64,000 bases of DNA from Portulaca oleracea (GCA_029582165.1 CM055870.1:42577513-42641512), one strand, 5' to 3'. Positions 35,655 to 47,869 are shown, counted from the first letter of the stretch. Notes: generated by a model from the sequence alone, not told the origin. Translations and numbers: made by a program.

Positions 35655-38327
35655 TCATTTTCCTATATTGACTTCAGCAGAAGAAAATGTCTCCTCTCGC
35701 TCAAGCTCCATATCGATGTTGTTTTTGCTTTGATGACCAGTGAAGATCACAATGCGTCTCTTCACTCTCAAGGATCCTTCAGTCTTGACTTCCAATGCTG
35801 AACAACGCTTCATGCGAGATGGGATGGAGCTTTGAACTTCATTGATGACCCCAAGGCGGCTGAATGCAGAGCTCTGTTCTTGGTGGGATGGTGAGCTTGA
35901 CACCTCTTTAGTCTGTTCGATCCTTGAAAATACAAAAGGCTTTGATATCGGACTATCCTTGATCCTACTAAAGACTGAAGCTTTGCGCTCTCCTCGACAC
36001 CCTATCCGCTCAAAGACAGAAGTTTGTTTGTGGGAAGCTGACCGACCCAACCTATCGAACACGGAGAGCTTTGACTTAGGCTGATACTCCATTCTTTCAC
36101 TATCATCTTCTTCGATCTCAAAGCAGGAGACCATGTTCACGGATGCAACATTGTTAACTTCTCCAAAGCACTTCGGAAAGTATTCCTCCAGCGTGACGGG
36201 AGCACGAAGGCCTTGCTCAATTAACTCAGCTGAACCGACTTCTTGTTTCGTGATGACTTCAAATCTCTTCTTCTCCATCGGAGGTTGAGGATTGTTCCTT
36301 CTCCTTTGATGCATTTGGGGTCGTGGTGTTTGGACTTCCCTTTGCCCCCTAGTCTTCCTTCGAGTGCCCGAGATCCATTTTCCATCGTCAACAAAAGCTT
36401 CTACTTCTTGCTCATGTGCATCTATGGACTAGTACAGCAAGGGGAACTGGTTTCTGGCATCCAAATTGGATCATCAAGACTTCATTTCTATCGGTCCAAA
36501 TTGGTCGTGCTGAGACATAATTAGCCTCGACATTGTCATCCAAGTCCAGTATAATTTGCCCATCTTCAGCTAGTCTCATGATCCGCTCCTTGAGTGTGAT
36601 ACACTTCTCTAGAGGGTGACTGACTACCCTATGATAACGACAGTATCTTGGATCGGTAGTTCTTCCCACTTCTTCCGGCCTCTTTGGTTGTGGAAGTTCG
36701 ATAACTCCTGTCTCTAACAGGTTGTCGAGCATTCCTGACAAATCTGAGTCTGGAAATGAGTACTTCTTTTCTTGAAGCTCCTTCAGTGTAGGACGCTTCC
36801 TTTCAACATCTTTCGAAGAAGTGACTTTCTCCCTTTTGGGTTTAGGTTTAGCAGAGATTCGCACTGGTTCGCTTGTTGAAATAGCCATTGACTCTTCTTT
36901 GGAAGTCTTTGGCCACTTGCCATTCTTCTTGTACCCACTAGCACCGTTCCTTGATTCTGATGAAGATGAATTCCTTCCCCATCGACTTGCTATAGTTATC
37001 TCCATATCATAAGCCTTAGTTGCCAACTCTTGAAAGGTTTTCGGCTTGACCATCTTGAGGATGTAGAACAAATCCCAGTGCATACCTTGGGCGCACATAT
37101 CGACAGCTGAAGCCTCAGAGAGGCGATCCTTGCACTCAAGAATAAGAGCCTCCAACGATGGATGTATTCAAGGACTGGCTCCCCCTCCCATTGTTTGGTA
37201 TTCGTCAGCTCCGTCATGCTAACAATACGTTGAGTGCTGTAGAACCGGTTTAGAAACTCTCGCTCCATTTCTTCCCAGCTGTTGATAGACTCAGGTTCCA
37301 AATCCGTGTACCAGTTGAATGCTATCCCCTTCAATGATCGAACGAACTGCTTCACCAGTCGGTCTCCTTCTGTCCCTGCATTGCTGCAAGTCTCGATGAA
37401 ATGCGCAACGTGTTGCTTGGGGTTACCCTTTCCATCAAACTGGTTGAACTTCGGAGGTTGATAGCCGAGTGGCATCCGAAGCGCATCGATCCTCTTTGTG
37501 TAGGGCTTTGTGTACAAGTGACTCTTGTTCGACGCCTCGCCTAGTTGAGCCCTTACTGCATTAGCAATCATACTCTGGATCTCTTCCGCAGTCATTGATC
37601 CTGAAGAGGAGATCTTCTTTATTTCACCGTCGCCATCACCATCACCATCACCATCACCCTTAGAAGATTCTTTGTCAGATCCTTCCTGGTCAGTTTCTTC
37701 ATCAGACTCTTCATGAGAGCGCTTCTCTATTATCCTTATCAGTTTCGCAATCTGCTTTCTTTGCTTGTCGATCTTTTTGTCTTTTTCTTCGCTTTCCCTA
37801 GCAAGTCTTCTCAGTGTAGCCTCCAACTCTGCAATCTTTTCTTCCACGTTGGAAGCGTCAGTTGTCATCACTGGCATGATGACAGTTTGAGTAGACTCAA
37901 TTTCAGCCTCCGAGAAGATAGATTCCTCTTTAGTCATTGGGGAAGAATCTTCGTTGGAGTAGTCTTGGCCTTCAAAGTCCTCAGACTCGAAGATCGGGTT
38001 ATAGAGAGTTTGGAGTTTGTCCATTCCACGTGGGGTAGTCATGACTGAGCCGAAGGTATTTGCAGTGCTTGGCCTCCGAGAGCGAGGAGTCATTTGAGGC
38101 ACTCCTTGAAGGTTTGAATCAACAGTCACACTCTTCCGTGACGGGGTTGGTGCCTTGGTAGTTGGTTCTTCCAGCAGAGCAGAAATTGCAGTAGCAGCGG
38201 CGACAGCCTTCGCCATCCTTCGAGTCATTACTCCGCTCGATGTAGCATTCATAGTTGTCGACCCTTGGGATGAAGCTTGAACGCTCCACTTTGTTGAGGG
38301 TTGAGAGACAAATTTCTTGGGTGCCAT
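35655..38327 (-). pseudogene. B1 gag polyprotein (Tat-like), frameshifted
   Basis: Starts MAPKKFVSQPSTKWSV at 38327. An acidic, coiled-coil region (about EEKIAELEATLRRL) follows, then the gag domain (PPKFNQFDGKGNPKQHVAHF, GIAFNWYTDLEPESINSWEE, EFLNRFYSTQR). A frame change near 37150 leads to [18 protein letters not shown] and the motif [20 protein letters not shown], seen in gag of Tat-lineage plant gypsy elements. After another break (36412-36314) the tail has PVTLEEYFPK and repeated SVFDRLG/SVFERIG boxes, and ends at 35655. It would build virus-like particles. The element keeps gag but no pol, so it depends on another element's enzymes. Confidence 0.78.
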
Positions 38328-38411
38328 TGCGTCGCTTGAGTTGAAGATGAATTTTGAACTTCTTGGAGAAAGAGATGAGAGGCAGAGAAGTCCCACCGGG
38401 CGTGCCAAATT

Positions 38412-39094
38412 TGTAAACACAAATTTCTAGCCTGAAATAAATAAAGACAAGAAATATGAGAAACAAATTAATTCGTATTAATATTTGAATAGATGTGGGT
38501 ACAATCTCTGTGTTAAATACAATAAAGTAGTCCTCTGATTCGATCTCCTGAAACTTGGGTGAGCCGAGGGCGCGAGCGCTTGATCTCGATCTCGAACGCA
38601 GGTTTAGCTGAAGAATTCTTGCAGTAGTTCTTGAGCTGAAGGTCTTGAGCGTTGATCCCCTTAGTGCTTGGTAGCTGGAGACTGCTGGCAGTTTGATCTT
38701 GTGAAGCCTCTAGAGTGCAGAATGTCGAATGCCGCCGGGGTAGACTGCAGAGTGCCGCTGGGTGTAGACTGCCGAGTGTGTTGAAAATGAGGGAGAGGAC
38801 CCCTATTTATAAGCTCTGGAGGCCTAGGGTTGCCTAGGGTTTGAGTTGGGCTTTGGGCTTGGGCCCAAGTTAATTAATTATTCCTTTACTTTAAATAAAG
38901 AAATAATTAATATTTTCTGCATCATAATTGACACGTGTCGTGACGCTATTGGCCAATATATATTTCCATTTAAAATTTAATTAAATGGACCGCCGTAATT
39001 AATTTTACACGTGGCAGACAATAATTGGCCAAATAAATTTAATTTATTTCCACGTGTCATCTTCTGATTTGTCGACAAATTTTTGCCTCCTACA
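38412..39094 (-). repeat. B1 5' LTR
   Basis: It is 683 bp and nearly identical to 30508-31179 apart from small changes near 38755-38780. B1 is therefore young relative to the Gypsy-A it sits in. Confidence 0.88.
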
Positions 39095-39598
39095 TACCCA
39101 TTTAAGTAAATGTGTTAGAACAAATATACCAATTTACCCATTTAGCCATTAACTCACTTATACAAAACAATTCATCGTGGGATCGAAATAATAACATATC
39201 ATACCCAACAATTTCCGTGCATGGTAATATAATTCGAATTATATATAAGGAGATGTCTTTTAATTCATAGTCAAAGATAAATATAAGTTAAAATTACAAG
39301 TTTTACGTATATTTAAAAAAATATTAATTGTAACTTTCACCTAAGTTTATTAATAACCGTATACTTGGGTAATAATTATGGAGCAAATGACTTTATTCAC
39401 GTGATATGCCTAATTAAACGGGTTAAGTAGGTATTTTTTCGTGTCGAAAATCCTGACTTGAAGATAACGCATTTAATTAAACGGGTTTACCGTGTCAATC
39501 CATTTAATTAAACGGGTTGAAAATTTCTACCTAAACCCGTTTAATATCGTGTTAGGTTCAAGTCGGTAATCGTGTCGGGTCAGATTTTCCCGGCTCTA

Positions 39599-40210
39599 CT
39601 TGCTACATCAAGGGGATGTCCAAGGAATATAAACTATTTAATTTCTTTACTAGATTAAATCTCCAAAATGAATTACGCCGGCAAAGGGTTGTTTACTTGC
39701 CATCGGCTACTGCCTGTTAGGAGGTGTTGGTGGACTTTAAGCCACCACGAGAAGGTTCGTAGCCAAGGTGAGAAGGGTAGCAAGAACTGAACCTCAAAGG
39801 GGAAGAAATTCTGTGTAAAGCAGAAAAGGGAGGCGCCCAAGGGCCCTTTGAAAGTAAAGGCCCCTGACGCCTATGTACCTTGATGTTAATATTGCTGGGA
39901 AACTTGTCAATGCGCCGATCGATTCGGGAGTGATGCACAGTTCTATAAAAAATGAAGTGGTCGAAAAATTCTAGCTTACCCTTGACTCCCTCCAATTCCC
40001 AATTGAAAATAGTGAATATTGTTGTGTCAGATGTAGTCCGTATGTCGGAGGGCATTTCACTATTGGTTGATCGTTGGTTGGGTATTGTGAGTTTTCTTGT
40101 TATTCTTTTGGACGGTTTTGATGTGGTTTTGGGCAGTGGGTTCTTGCGAAAAGCTAAGGTGTTGGTTATGCCCCATCTTGGAAAAATTCTAATTGATGAA
40201 GGATCTCCAT
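39599..40210 (+). pseudogene. Gypsy-A gag end and aspartic protease
   Basis: Gag resumes after the hAT element as IKGMSKEYKLFNFFTRL and ELRRQRVVYLPSA (39607-39715). From about 39874 comes the protease: MLILLGNL or, in the next frame, NINIAGKLV..PIDSGVMHSSIKN, where DSG is the catalytic triad start. It then continues in another frame (VVSDVVRMSEGI..., LLDGFDVVLGSGFL) to about 40210. At least two frameshifts break it. Confidence 0.68.
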
Positions 40211-40510
40211 GATTTGCGAGGGATATAAGCCTAGGTAAGAAGCAAAAATCCCTGCTCTTGTTGCAATGCAAGTGAAGGATGGGGTCTATAAAGGCGAGCC
40301 TACCTTTGCGGTCCTGCTGGTGGAGACCAATCCGGGCCAAACAATGAAAGTACTGGATGCGGTTGCGTTGGTGCTGGGGGAGTTCGTGGATACGACGTCG
40401 CACGAACTGCTCCGGTGGTGCCTGCTAGACATGCGGTGAATCACGCTATTGAATTGGAGCAAGGGACTAAGTCCCTGGGACAAGTACCCTACCGAATGTC
40501 ACCGACATAA

Positions 40511-40846
40511 TTGGTCGAGTTGAGGAAGCAATTAAATGATATGCTGCAGTCAAGGTTCCTTCAACCTTCCAAGGCACCTTATGAGGCGCCGATGCTGTTC
40601 CAACATAAATCGGATGATATGTTACGTATGTCCATTGACTATCGTGCCTTTAATAAGGTAACGATTAAGAATAAGTATTTGATTCCTTGTATTAACGATC
40701 TTTTTGATTATTTGTCTAGGGAATCCTTTTTCACAAAGTTAGTTCTTCGCTCAGGATATTGGCAAGTCTGGATTATAGTGGGAGACGATCCTAAGACGAC
40801 GTGTGACCCAAGATATGGGTCATATCAATTCTTAGTTTTTCCATTT
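40511..40846 (+). pseudogene. Gypsy-A reverse transcriptase, first part
   Basis: A continuous reading contains LRKQLNDMLQSRFLQPSKAPYE, RMSIDYRAFNKVTIKNKYLI, INDLFDYLSRESFFTKLVL, SGYWQV and FLVFPF, the palm/fingers motifs of Ty3/gypsy RT. It is cut at CATTT by the solo LTR at 40847. The same frame continues at 46873 as FGVTNGPTTFCNLMNN once one TSD copy is removed. Confidence 0.82.
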
Positions 40847-41716
40847 TGATGGAGACCATCCAGTAGCAGTAACAACTACAACAACAACAAAGGAGGGTTC
40901 AACACCAGCAGGAGCAGTTTCATCAACAACAGCAACAGATAAGGCAGCAGCCTTCCAAGCATCTACATCATCTTCATCACCCACCAATCCACCAACAACA
41001 TCCATCCAGACTTGTTACACCTTGGTTAAGCAAGTTCTGGCATCTAAAGCCATTCATTCCATCTACATTGATCAAGGAGATCAATATCAGTTCCCACCGA
41101 GAACAGTCCAAGTAACACCCTTTCTCAATATGATATCTTTGTATTGAGGAAGAATAAGAAGATGTTGCCTAGGAGTTTTTTGTTCCTTGTCATGCCATCT
41201 TCAAGTCCAGACTAAGTTTAGGCATGATAAATCCAGAAGCATCAAGTTTAGGCATCTAGATCAGGAGCAGTTCACAGGGTCTATTTTCCAGCAATTCCAA
41301 TATATGATTGCATTTTTCAGTGCAGGCAACTACAATGGGGGATATTTTGGTATTTTATCACCTTGGTCGAGTTGTTGAGGTTACTTCCAGCTTGGCTAGG
41401 TGATCCAGCAGTTACGATAGTACAAGGAAGATAATATTTACCCTCTTAGGCAGGAAACAAGCTGTTGGCTCAAATTTTACCTTTTGTATTTTGGTCCAAT
41501 CAGAATTCAATTTGTATTTCCTTTTAAATTACTTATGTAAGCAGATAGTATTAGTTAGAATAGGATGTAATCAAATGTATTCAGCTAGTATAAGTATGCT
41601 TAGGATTAGTTAAGGGAGATTAGAAGGTTTCTTCATGATTAGGAAACCTTTGATTGAACTTATTAGAGCTTAGGTATATATGCTGAAACTCGAGCGGCAT
41701 AAGGATCATATCAGTG

Positions 41717-42672
41717 TGTAGGAGGCAAAAATTTGTCGACAAATCAGAAGATGACACGTGGAAATAAATTAAATTTGTTCGGCCAATTATTATCCGCCAC
41801 GTGTAAAAAATTAATTACGGCGGTCCATTTAATTGGATTTTAAATGGAAATAAATCTTGGCCAATAACGTCGCGACACGTGTCAATTATGATGCAGAAAA
41901 TAGTAATTATTTCCTTATTTTAAATAAAGGGATGATTAATTGATTTGGGCCCAAGCCCAAAGCCCGTCTCAAACCCTAGGCAACCCTAGGCTTTCAGAAC
42001 CTATAAATAGGGGTCCTCTCCCTCATTTTCAACACACACTGCAGTCTACACCCGGCGGCATTCGACATTCTGCACTCCAGAGGCTTCAGAAGATCAAACT
42101 GCCAGCAGTCTCCAGCTACCAAGCGCCAAGGATCGAAGTCTGCAAAAACTCAAGATCGAGTCTCCAAGCTTCTACCGCATCAAGATCAAGAACTGCTTCA
42201 GAGTTCTTCACCAAGACCTGCAAAGCCTTCAGAAGATTGAACTACAAGCGACCTCCAGCTACCAATTGCCAAGGACCAACGTCTGCTAGTTCAACAACAT
42301 CTGTTCTTCACATCAAAGACTGCAGTCATCTTCTTCATTTGGTTCATCGATCGAGATCAAGCACTCAAGCCCTCGCATCCAAGAACCTGAAGAACTACTG
42401 CTCAAGACCTTCAGCTATCAAGCAAGGATCAACGTTCAAGACCTTCAGCTCAAGAACTGCTACAAGAGTTCTTCAGCTAGATCTACATTTGAGATCGAGA
42501 TCAAGCGTCTACGCCCTCGGCTCACCCAAATTTCAGGAGATCGAATCAGAGGACTACTTTATTGTATTTAATACAGAGATTGTACCCGCACACATTTAAA
42601 TATCAATACAAATTAATTTGTTTCTCATATTTCTTGTCTTTATTTATTTCAGGCTCGAAATTTGTGTTTACA
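41717..42672 (+). repeat. B2 5' LTR
   Basis: It is 956 bp with TATAAATAGGGGTC at about 42003 as a likely TATA box and ACACGTG motifs near 41755 and 41876. The pair 45540-46495 is almost identical, implying recent insertion. Confidence 0.9.
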
Positions 42673-43279
42673 AATTTGGCACGCTCGGTGGGACATCTCT
42701 GCCTCTCATCTCCTTCTCCAAGAAATCAAGTTCAACATTCGACTCAAGCGACGTGATGACACCCTAGAAAGTTGTCTCTCGACTCTCAACAAGGAGGATG
42801 ACTCGAGCTTCATCCCAGGGGTCAACAACTACATGTGTCACATCAAGCGGAGCAACGACTCGAAGGATTGCAACTGTCACCGCTACTATTTTTACGACGC
42901 TAGAAAAACCAACGGTGAATGCACCAACTGAATAGCTTAAAAATCCAATTACTGGCTCCATCACGTTGGGGGCAACAACTCAAAGGGCTCCTCAGTCTTG
43001 GAAGCCAACTATGATTACCTTCACCTCAAAGCAGATTTCACCTTGTGGACTCTTACGATTTGAGGGCTTTGAAGACCATGGCTACTCCAGTGAAGAATAC
43101 TCTTCTGAAGAAGAATCTATCTTCACGCAAGCAGAGATTGAATCTACTTATACCTTCGTTATGACGGTGATAACAATTGGAGCTGTTAACATGGAAGAAA
43201 AGACTGTCAAGCTTGAGGCTACATTGAGAATAGAAAGCAAAGAGAAAGACAAAAGAATCGACGAGTAAAGTCAACAAAT

Positions 43280-45240
43280 TTTGAAGACTTTCCTGGTCAA
43301 AAGTGCAAGACTTCCAAGTCATTCACATAAAGACTCACAAGTAAAAAATTCAAGACTTTCAAGTCATTCACAAAAAAAAAAAAAAGACTCTCAAGTCAAA
43401 ATTCAAAACTTCCAAGTTCCATCCCTTGGATAGATAGAGAGGGAGGGCAGGGCTTTTGGTTTTTTCATGTTGTCAAAGAGTTGAACAATGGTTTTTTTCG
43501 TGTTGTCAAAGAATTGAACAATGAAAATAGATGGCGAGTGCCTGATCGAATTGATCGGGTCATGTAGGAACAAGGTTCAAGTCTGTCGGTCTGTTAGGAT
43601 GCCTCAGCTGCATACACAAGTAAAAAATTCAAGACTTCCAAGTCATCCAAAAAAAGGACTCACAAGTCAAGATTCAAGACTTCCAAGTCATCCGCATCAA
43701 GACTCACAAGTCAAAAATTCAAGACTTCCAAGTCATCCACATAAAGACTCACAAGTCAAAAATTCAAGACTTTCAAGTCATTCACTAAAAAAAAACACTC
43801 ACAAGTCAAAAATCAAAACTTCCAAGTCATTCAAATCAAGACTCACAAGTTAAAAATTCAAGATTTCCAAGTCATCCAAAAAAAGGACTCACAAGTCAGA
43901 ATTCAAGACTTCCAAGTCATCCGCATCAAGACTCACAAGTCAAAAATTTAAGACTTCCAAGTCATCCACAAAAAGAAAAAAAAAATTCAAGTCAAAATCC
44001 AAGACTTCCAAGTCATCAACACCAAAGAATTACAAGTCCAAATCCCAAACTTTCAAGAAAAAGGCTCTCAAGTCACCAAAAGTAAAGACTCCCAAGTCAA
44101 AATCCAAGACTTCCAAGTCATCACCGCGAAAGAATCGTAAAAGTCCAAACCCAAGGCTTTCAAGTCAAACTCTCAAGTCACCGAAGTTAAAGACTCCCAA
44201 GTCGAAATTCAAAACTTTCAAGTCATAGACTCACAAGTCATCCAAATTTAAATCAACAAAATGAAAGACTCAAAAGTCAAGAAAAAAAATAAGACAATGG
44301 CTTCCAAGTTAGCAATCTACAAGATTTGCAAGTCAGCAAAAATTCAAGACTCTCAAATCAACAAATTTCAAGACTCTCAAGTCACTAAATTCACCGATTT
44401 CCAAGTTGACAAAAATTAAAGACTTCCAAGTCCACAAAAATTCGAGATTTTCAAATTAACAAACTTCAAGACTTTTAAGTCACAAAATCCATTGACTTCC
44501 AAGTCAACGACACTACAAAGACATCCAAGTCAATCGAACTCCCGTATCAACAAGTCTCTTGACTCTCAAGTCGACAAAATGAAAGACTCACAAGTCAACC
44601 AAATTCAAATTAACAAAATGAAAGGGCTTACAAGTCCAGATCACGACTTCCAAATCAATAAAATTCGAGATTCCCATATCAACGATGCATACGACTCTTA
44701 CGTCAACAAATCCAAAGACTTTCAAGTGAACAAACTTCAGACTCTTAAGTCATCAAACCAACCGACTTCCAAGTCAAATAAATTGATGACTTCCAAGTCA
44801 GCCAAATTCAAGACTACCAAGTCATCAAAATCAAATTTTAAGGTGAAGAAAAACAATTACTCCTAGGTCACCACAAAAAAGACTCCCAAGCCACCCGCGA
44901 CAAAAGATTCACGAGTTCACGACTCCCAAGTCAAAATGAATGACTCATACGCTAGCAAAATTCAATGACTCGCAAGTCAACAGGATGCAGGACTCCCGAG
45001 TTAAGAAAGTTAAAGGCTCAGAGGTCAACAGGATGAAGGACTCCTAAGTCAAGATAGATAAAGACTCATAAATTAATAAGAGCGACTCTTAAGTAAGTAA
45101 AGTCCATAGTTCACTCGTGCAAGACTCCAAAGTCAACAAGGTTAAAGACTTTTACGTCGTCACAACAAAGACTCTCAAGTCAAAAGTGCAAAAAAAAAGG
45201 GGATAAACTTCCAAATCATCAAAATTTTCAGCTTTCAAGC
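43280..45240. repeat. B2 array of GACTTCCAAGTC / GACTCACAAGTC motifs
   Basis: About 2 kb in which a 12-bp near-palindrome (GACTT-NN-AAGTC) recurs every 15-40 bp with A-rich spacers. Local sub-arrays of about 36-38 bp appear at 43610-43980. Reading frames across it (for example SRLPSHPHQDSQVKN) follow from the repeat and show no domain. Confidence 0.88.
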
Positions 45241-45539
45241 CGCACTTTGACTTGCCAAGATATTCATGTTAGTGGTTTGCTTCAATTAAGCACCATCAAC
45301 AGGATACTCAGGCTGGTTGACAACTTCATTCAAGCATGCAATGTGGGGGCATCTTAGTCGTGTTGGTTGAATTCTGCTCCAAGATGACATCCTCGTCCTT
45401 TAAATCAGCGGCGCACTCCATTTGGCCCAGCTGAAATTTAGGCACAATAGTATGCCCACTAAATACAAATTATATTCGAGACTCAGCCGCTTCAAACACG
45501 CAAAATTCGTGTTCGCGACCGACTCTCGAAGGGGGCATC

Positions 45540-46495
45540 TGTAGGAGGCAAAAATTTGTCGACAAATCAGAAGATGACACGTGGAAATAAATTAAATTTG
45601 TTCGGCCAATTATTATCCGCCACGTGTAAAAAATTAATTACGGCGGTCCATTTAATTGGATTTTAAATGGAAATAAATCTTGGCCAATAACGTCGCGACA
45701 CGTGTCAATTATGATGCAGAAAATAGTAATTATTTCCTTATTTTAAATAAAGGGATGATTAATTGATTTGGGCCTAAGCCCAAAGCCCGTCTCAAACCCT
45801 AGGCAACCCTAGGCTTTCAGAACCTATAAATAGGGGTCCTTTCCCTCATTTTCAACACACACTGCAGTCTACACCCGGCGGCATTCGACATTCTACACTC
45901 CAGAGGCTTCAGAAGATCAAACTGCCAGCAGTCTCCAGCTACCAAGCGCCAAGGATCGAAGTCTGCAAAAACTCAAGATCGAGTCTCCAAGCTTCTACCG
46001 CATCAAGATCATGAACTGCTTTAGAGTTCTTCACCAAGATCTGCAAAGCCTTCAGAAGATTGAACTACAAGCGACCTCCAGCTACCAATTGCCAAGTACC
46101 AACGTCTTCTAGTTCAACAGCATCTGTTCTTCACATCAAAGACTGAAGTCATCTTCTTCATTTGGTTCATCGATCGAGATCAAGCACTCAAGCCCTCGCA
46201 TCCAAGAACCTGAAGAACTACTGCTCAAGACCTTCAGCTATCAAGCAAGGATCAACGTTCAAGACCTTCAGCTCAAGAACTGCTACAAGAGTTCTTCAGC
46301 TAGACCTACATTTGAGATCGAGATCAAGCGTCTACGCCCTCGGCTCACCCAAATTTCAGGAGATCGAATCAGAGGACTACTTTATTGTATTTAATACAGA
46401 GATTGTACCCGCACACATTTAAATATCAATACAAATTAATTTGTTTCTCATATTTCTTGTCTTTATTTATTTCAGGCTCGAAATTTGTGTTTACA
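45540..46495 (+). repeat. B2 3' LTR
   Basis: It is 956 bp, matches 41717-42672 with few substitutions, and is preceded by the polypurine tract at 45526-45539. Confidence 0.9.
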
Positions 46496-46872
46496 CAGTG
46501 TATTCATAGTATATCGATTGTCTTGAGAACCTCAGTGTGTTTGTGAGTTTGCCTAAACTCTCAGCTTGGTTAAATCAACTCTTGTCACTGAATTCTGGCA
46601 AGATTCAGCAAGTGTTAGTTGAGCTTGATCATTTGATCTCTGGTGTGTCTGTATGAGATTGAATGTGCGAGTCCTTTGCCCTTGATTCATAGTTGTGGTG
46701 TGTCTGTATCAGCTGTGAACAAGTCTATCCTTTTAATTCCTTATTAGTTTATCATCCATTCTAGATAATTGCATCTAATTAGCTTTTGTTCGTTCCAAAA
46801 TCCCAAAAGGTGTGAGTGCTCGAGTGGTGTATGTGAGGTCAATCTCTGATCTTTGTGACCTTGCATACATCA

Positions 46873-47750
46873 CGTTTGGGGTAACTAATGGCCCGACGAC
46901 ATTTTGTAATTTAATGAACAATGTATTGTATGAATACCTAGATGAATTTTGTGTTGTGTATTTGATGATATTGTAATTTATTCTGAATCATCAATGGATC
47001 ATATTGTTCATTTACTAAACGCGTTTCAAAAATTACGAGAACATCAACATTATGTTAAGAAGGAGAAATGACAGTTTTCTCAACAGGAAATCATGTTCTC
47101 GGGTCACAAGACCAGTAAGGGTCTTGTGAAGATGGATGAGAGGAAAGGTGAAGGTCATTTTGGATGAGAGGAAATCCACGTTGAGTTATGATAGCTTTTA
47201 GGTTTGGCAAACTATTATCGCAAATTTATTAAAGGGATACTTACGCAGGGTTTCTCCCTTAACTGATTTGCTTAAGAAAAACTAAAGATGGATCTGGGTT
47301 GATAGTTTTCAAACGGCCTTTGAGGAACTCAAACAGGCCGTGGCCTTCGAGCCAGTGTTGAGATTGTCGTGCTTACTTTTTGAAGTGCATACCAATGCCT
47401 TGGACAAAGCCGTTGGAGGCATTTTAGTCCAAGATTGCCATTTGGTAGCCTTTGAGGGAAGAAACTTCCATAGTGCCGAACTTAAATATCTGACCATTGA
47501 GAGGGAAATTCTTGCGGTGGTGCACTGCCTTCGAGTTTGGAGACATTATTTGTTAGGCACCAAGTTTGTAGTTAAGACAAACAATTATGCCAACACATAT
47601 TTCCAAACTCAGAAGAAATTATCACCCAAGCAAGCCCGTTGGCAATATTTTTTTTTTAAAGAGGACAACTTTGTATGGGAACACAAATCGGGCCGACACA
47701 ATCTGGTTATGGATGGTATAAGTCGCAAGGTTTTGAGTTCCATGTAAACA
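46873..47750 (+). pseudogene. Gypsy-A RT second part and RNase H
   Basis: RT continues as GVTNGPTTFCNLMNNVLYEY. A missing T shifts the frame exactly at the catalytic Y(F)DD box near 46955. RNase H follows (47340-47747) with EVHTNALDKAVGGILVQD, where the first catalytic Asp has become Asn, then YLTIEREILAVVHCLRVWRHYL, KLSPKQARWQYFF and SGRHNLVMDGISR. Both enzymes are dead. Confidence 0.8.
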
Positions 47751-47869
47751 GTGGTGGTTGCCTTGACAAGGATCGAGATGGACTTTGCTAAAAAGGCCTG
47801 TAAGTCCTCCTAGGAGGATGTGGCCTGCCAACGACTGAGATAACAAGTGCTTGATGGTAGTATGTGATA

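Larger units (their letters stand above)
30508..39094 (-). mobile_element. Gag-only LTR retrotransposon B1 (TR-GAG-like)
   Basis: LTRs lie at 30508-31179 and 38412-39094 (TGTAGGAGGC ... GTGTTTACA on the - strand) with a perfect 5-bp TSD TACCC (30503-30507 and 39095-39099). The polypurine tract GAAGGGGGCATTC is next to the 3' LTR. The primer site after the 5' LTR (TTTGGCACGCCCGGTGGGAC) is unlike the usual Met-tRNA site. A long gag is present (38327-35655) but there is no protease, RT or integrase. Downstream of gag are tandem arrays (33290-34283, 34700-35400) and an unassigned segment (31380-33240). Confidence 0.88.
30340..39598. mobile_element. Non-autonomous hAT element split by LTR element B1
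   Basis: The ends are TACAGCTGGCTAATAGGTCA and, reversed, TAGAGCCGGGAAAATCTGA. Both continue into GACCCGAC/GGGTCGGG subterminal sequence. A perfect 8-bp duplication CTTGCTAC (30332-30339 and 39599-39606) flanks it, as expected for hAT. Without the nested B1 it is only about 670 bp (30340-30507 plus 39100-39598), with no transposase. TTAAACGGG-type repeats lie near both ends. Confidence 0.88.
41717..46495 (+). mobile_element. LTR element B2, internally deleted sister of B1
   Basis: LTRs lie at 41717-42672 and 45540-46495 (956 bp each), beginning TGTAGGAGGCAAAAATTTG, with a perfect TSD CAGTG (41712-41716 and 46496-46500). The primer site is TTTGGCACGCTCGGTGGGAC and the polypurine tract GAAGGGGGCATC. 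Only about 600 bp of gag-like sequence remain (42690-43270, for example EDHGYSSEEYSSEEESIF and KTVKLEATLR), followed by about 2 kb of 12-mer array. Its LTR carries about 280 bp not present in the B1 LTR. Confidence 0.9.
40847..46872 (+). mobile_element. Solo LTR (element D), itself split by B2
   Basis: It begins TGATGGAGACCATCCAG and ends CTTGCATACATCA (TG...CA), flanked by CATTT (40842-40846) and CGTTT (46873-46877), a TSD with one change. Net length without B2 is about 1.24 kb, and no second LTR or pol is seen. A TATATA-type box lies near 41673. Its family is not recognised; the ends suggest copia or gypsy. Confidence 0.65.

Noticed and set aside
40160..40403. ORFs antisense to the Gypsy-A protease
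   Set aside because: The 228-codon - strand reading shows no domain and overlaps recognisable protease sequence on the other strand.
41940..42599. 219-codon Ser/Gln-rich ORF, repeated at 46162-46422
   Set aside because: It lies entirely within B2 LTRs, has no domain, and its openness comes from CAAGATC-type repeats.
43521..44866. Ser/Lys-rich ORFs in B2
   Set aside because: Products of the GACTT..AAGTC array in particular frames; no conserved domain.
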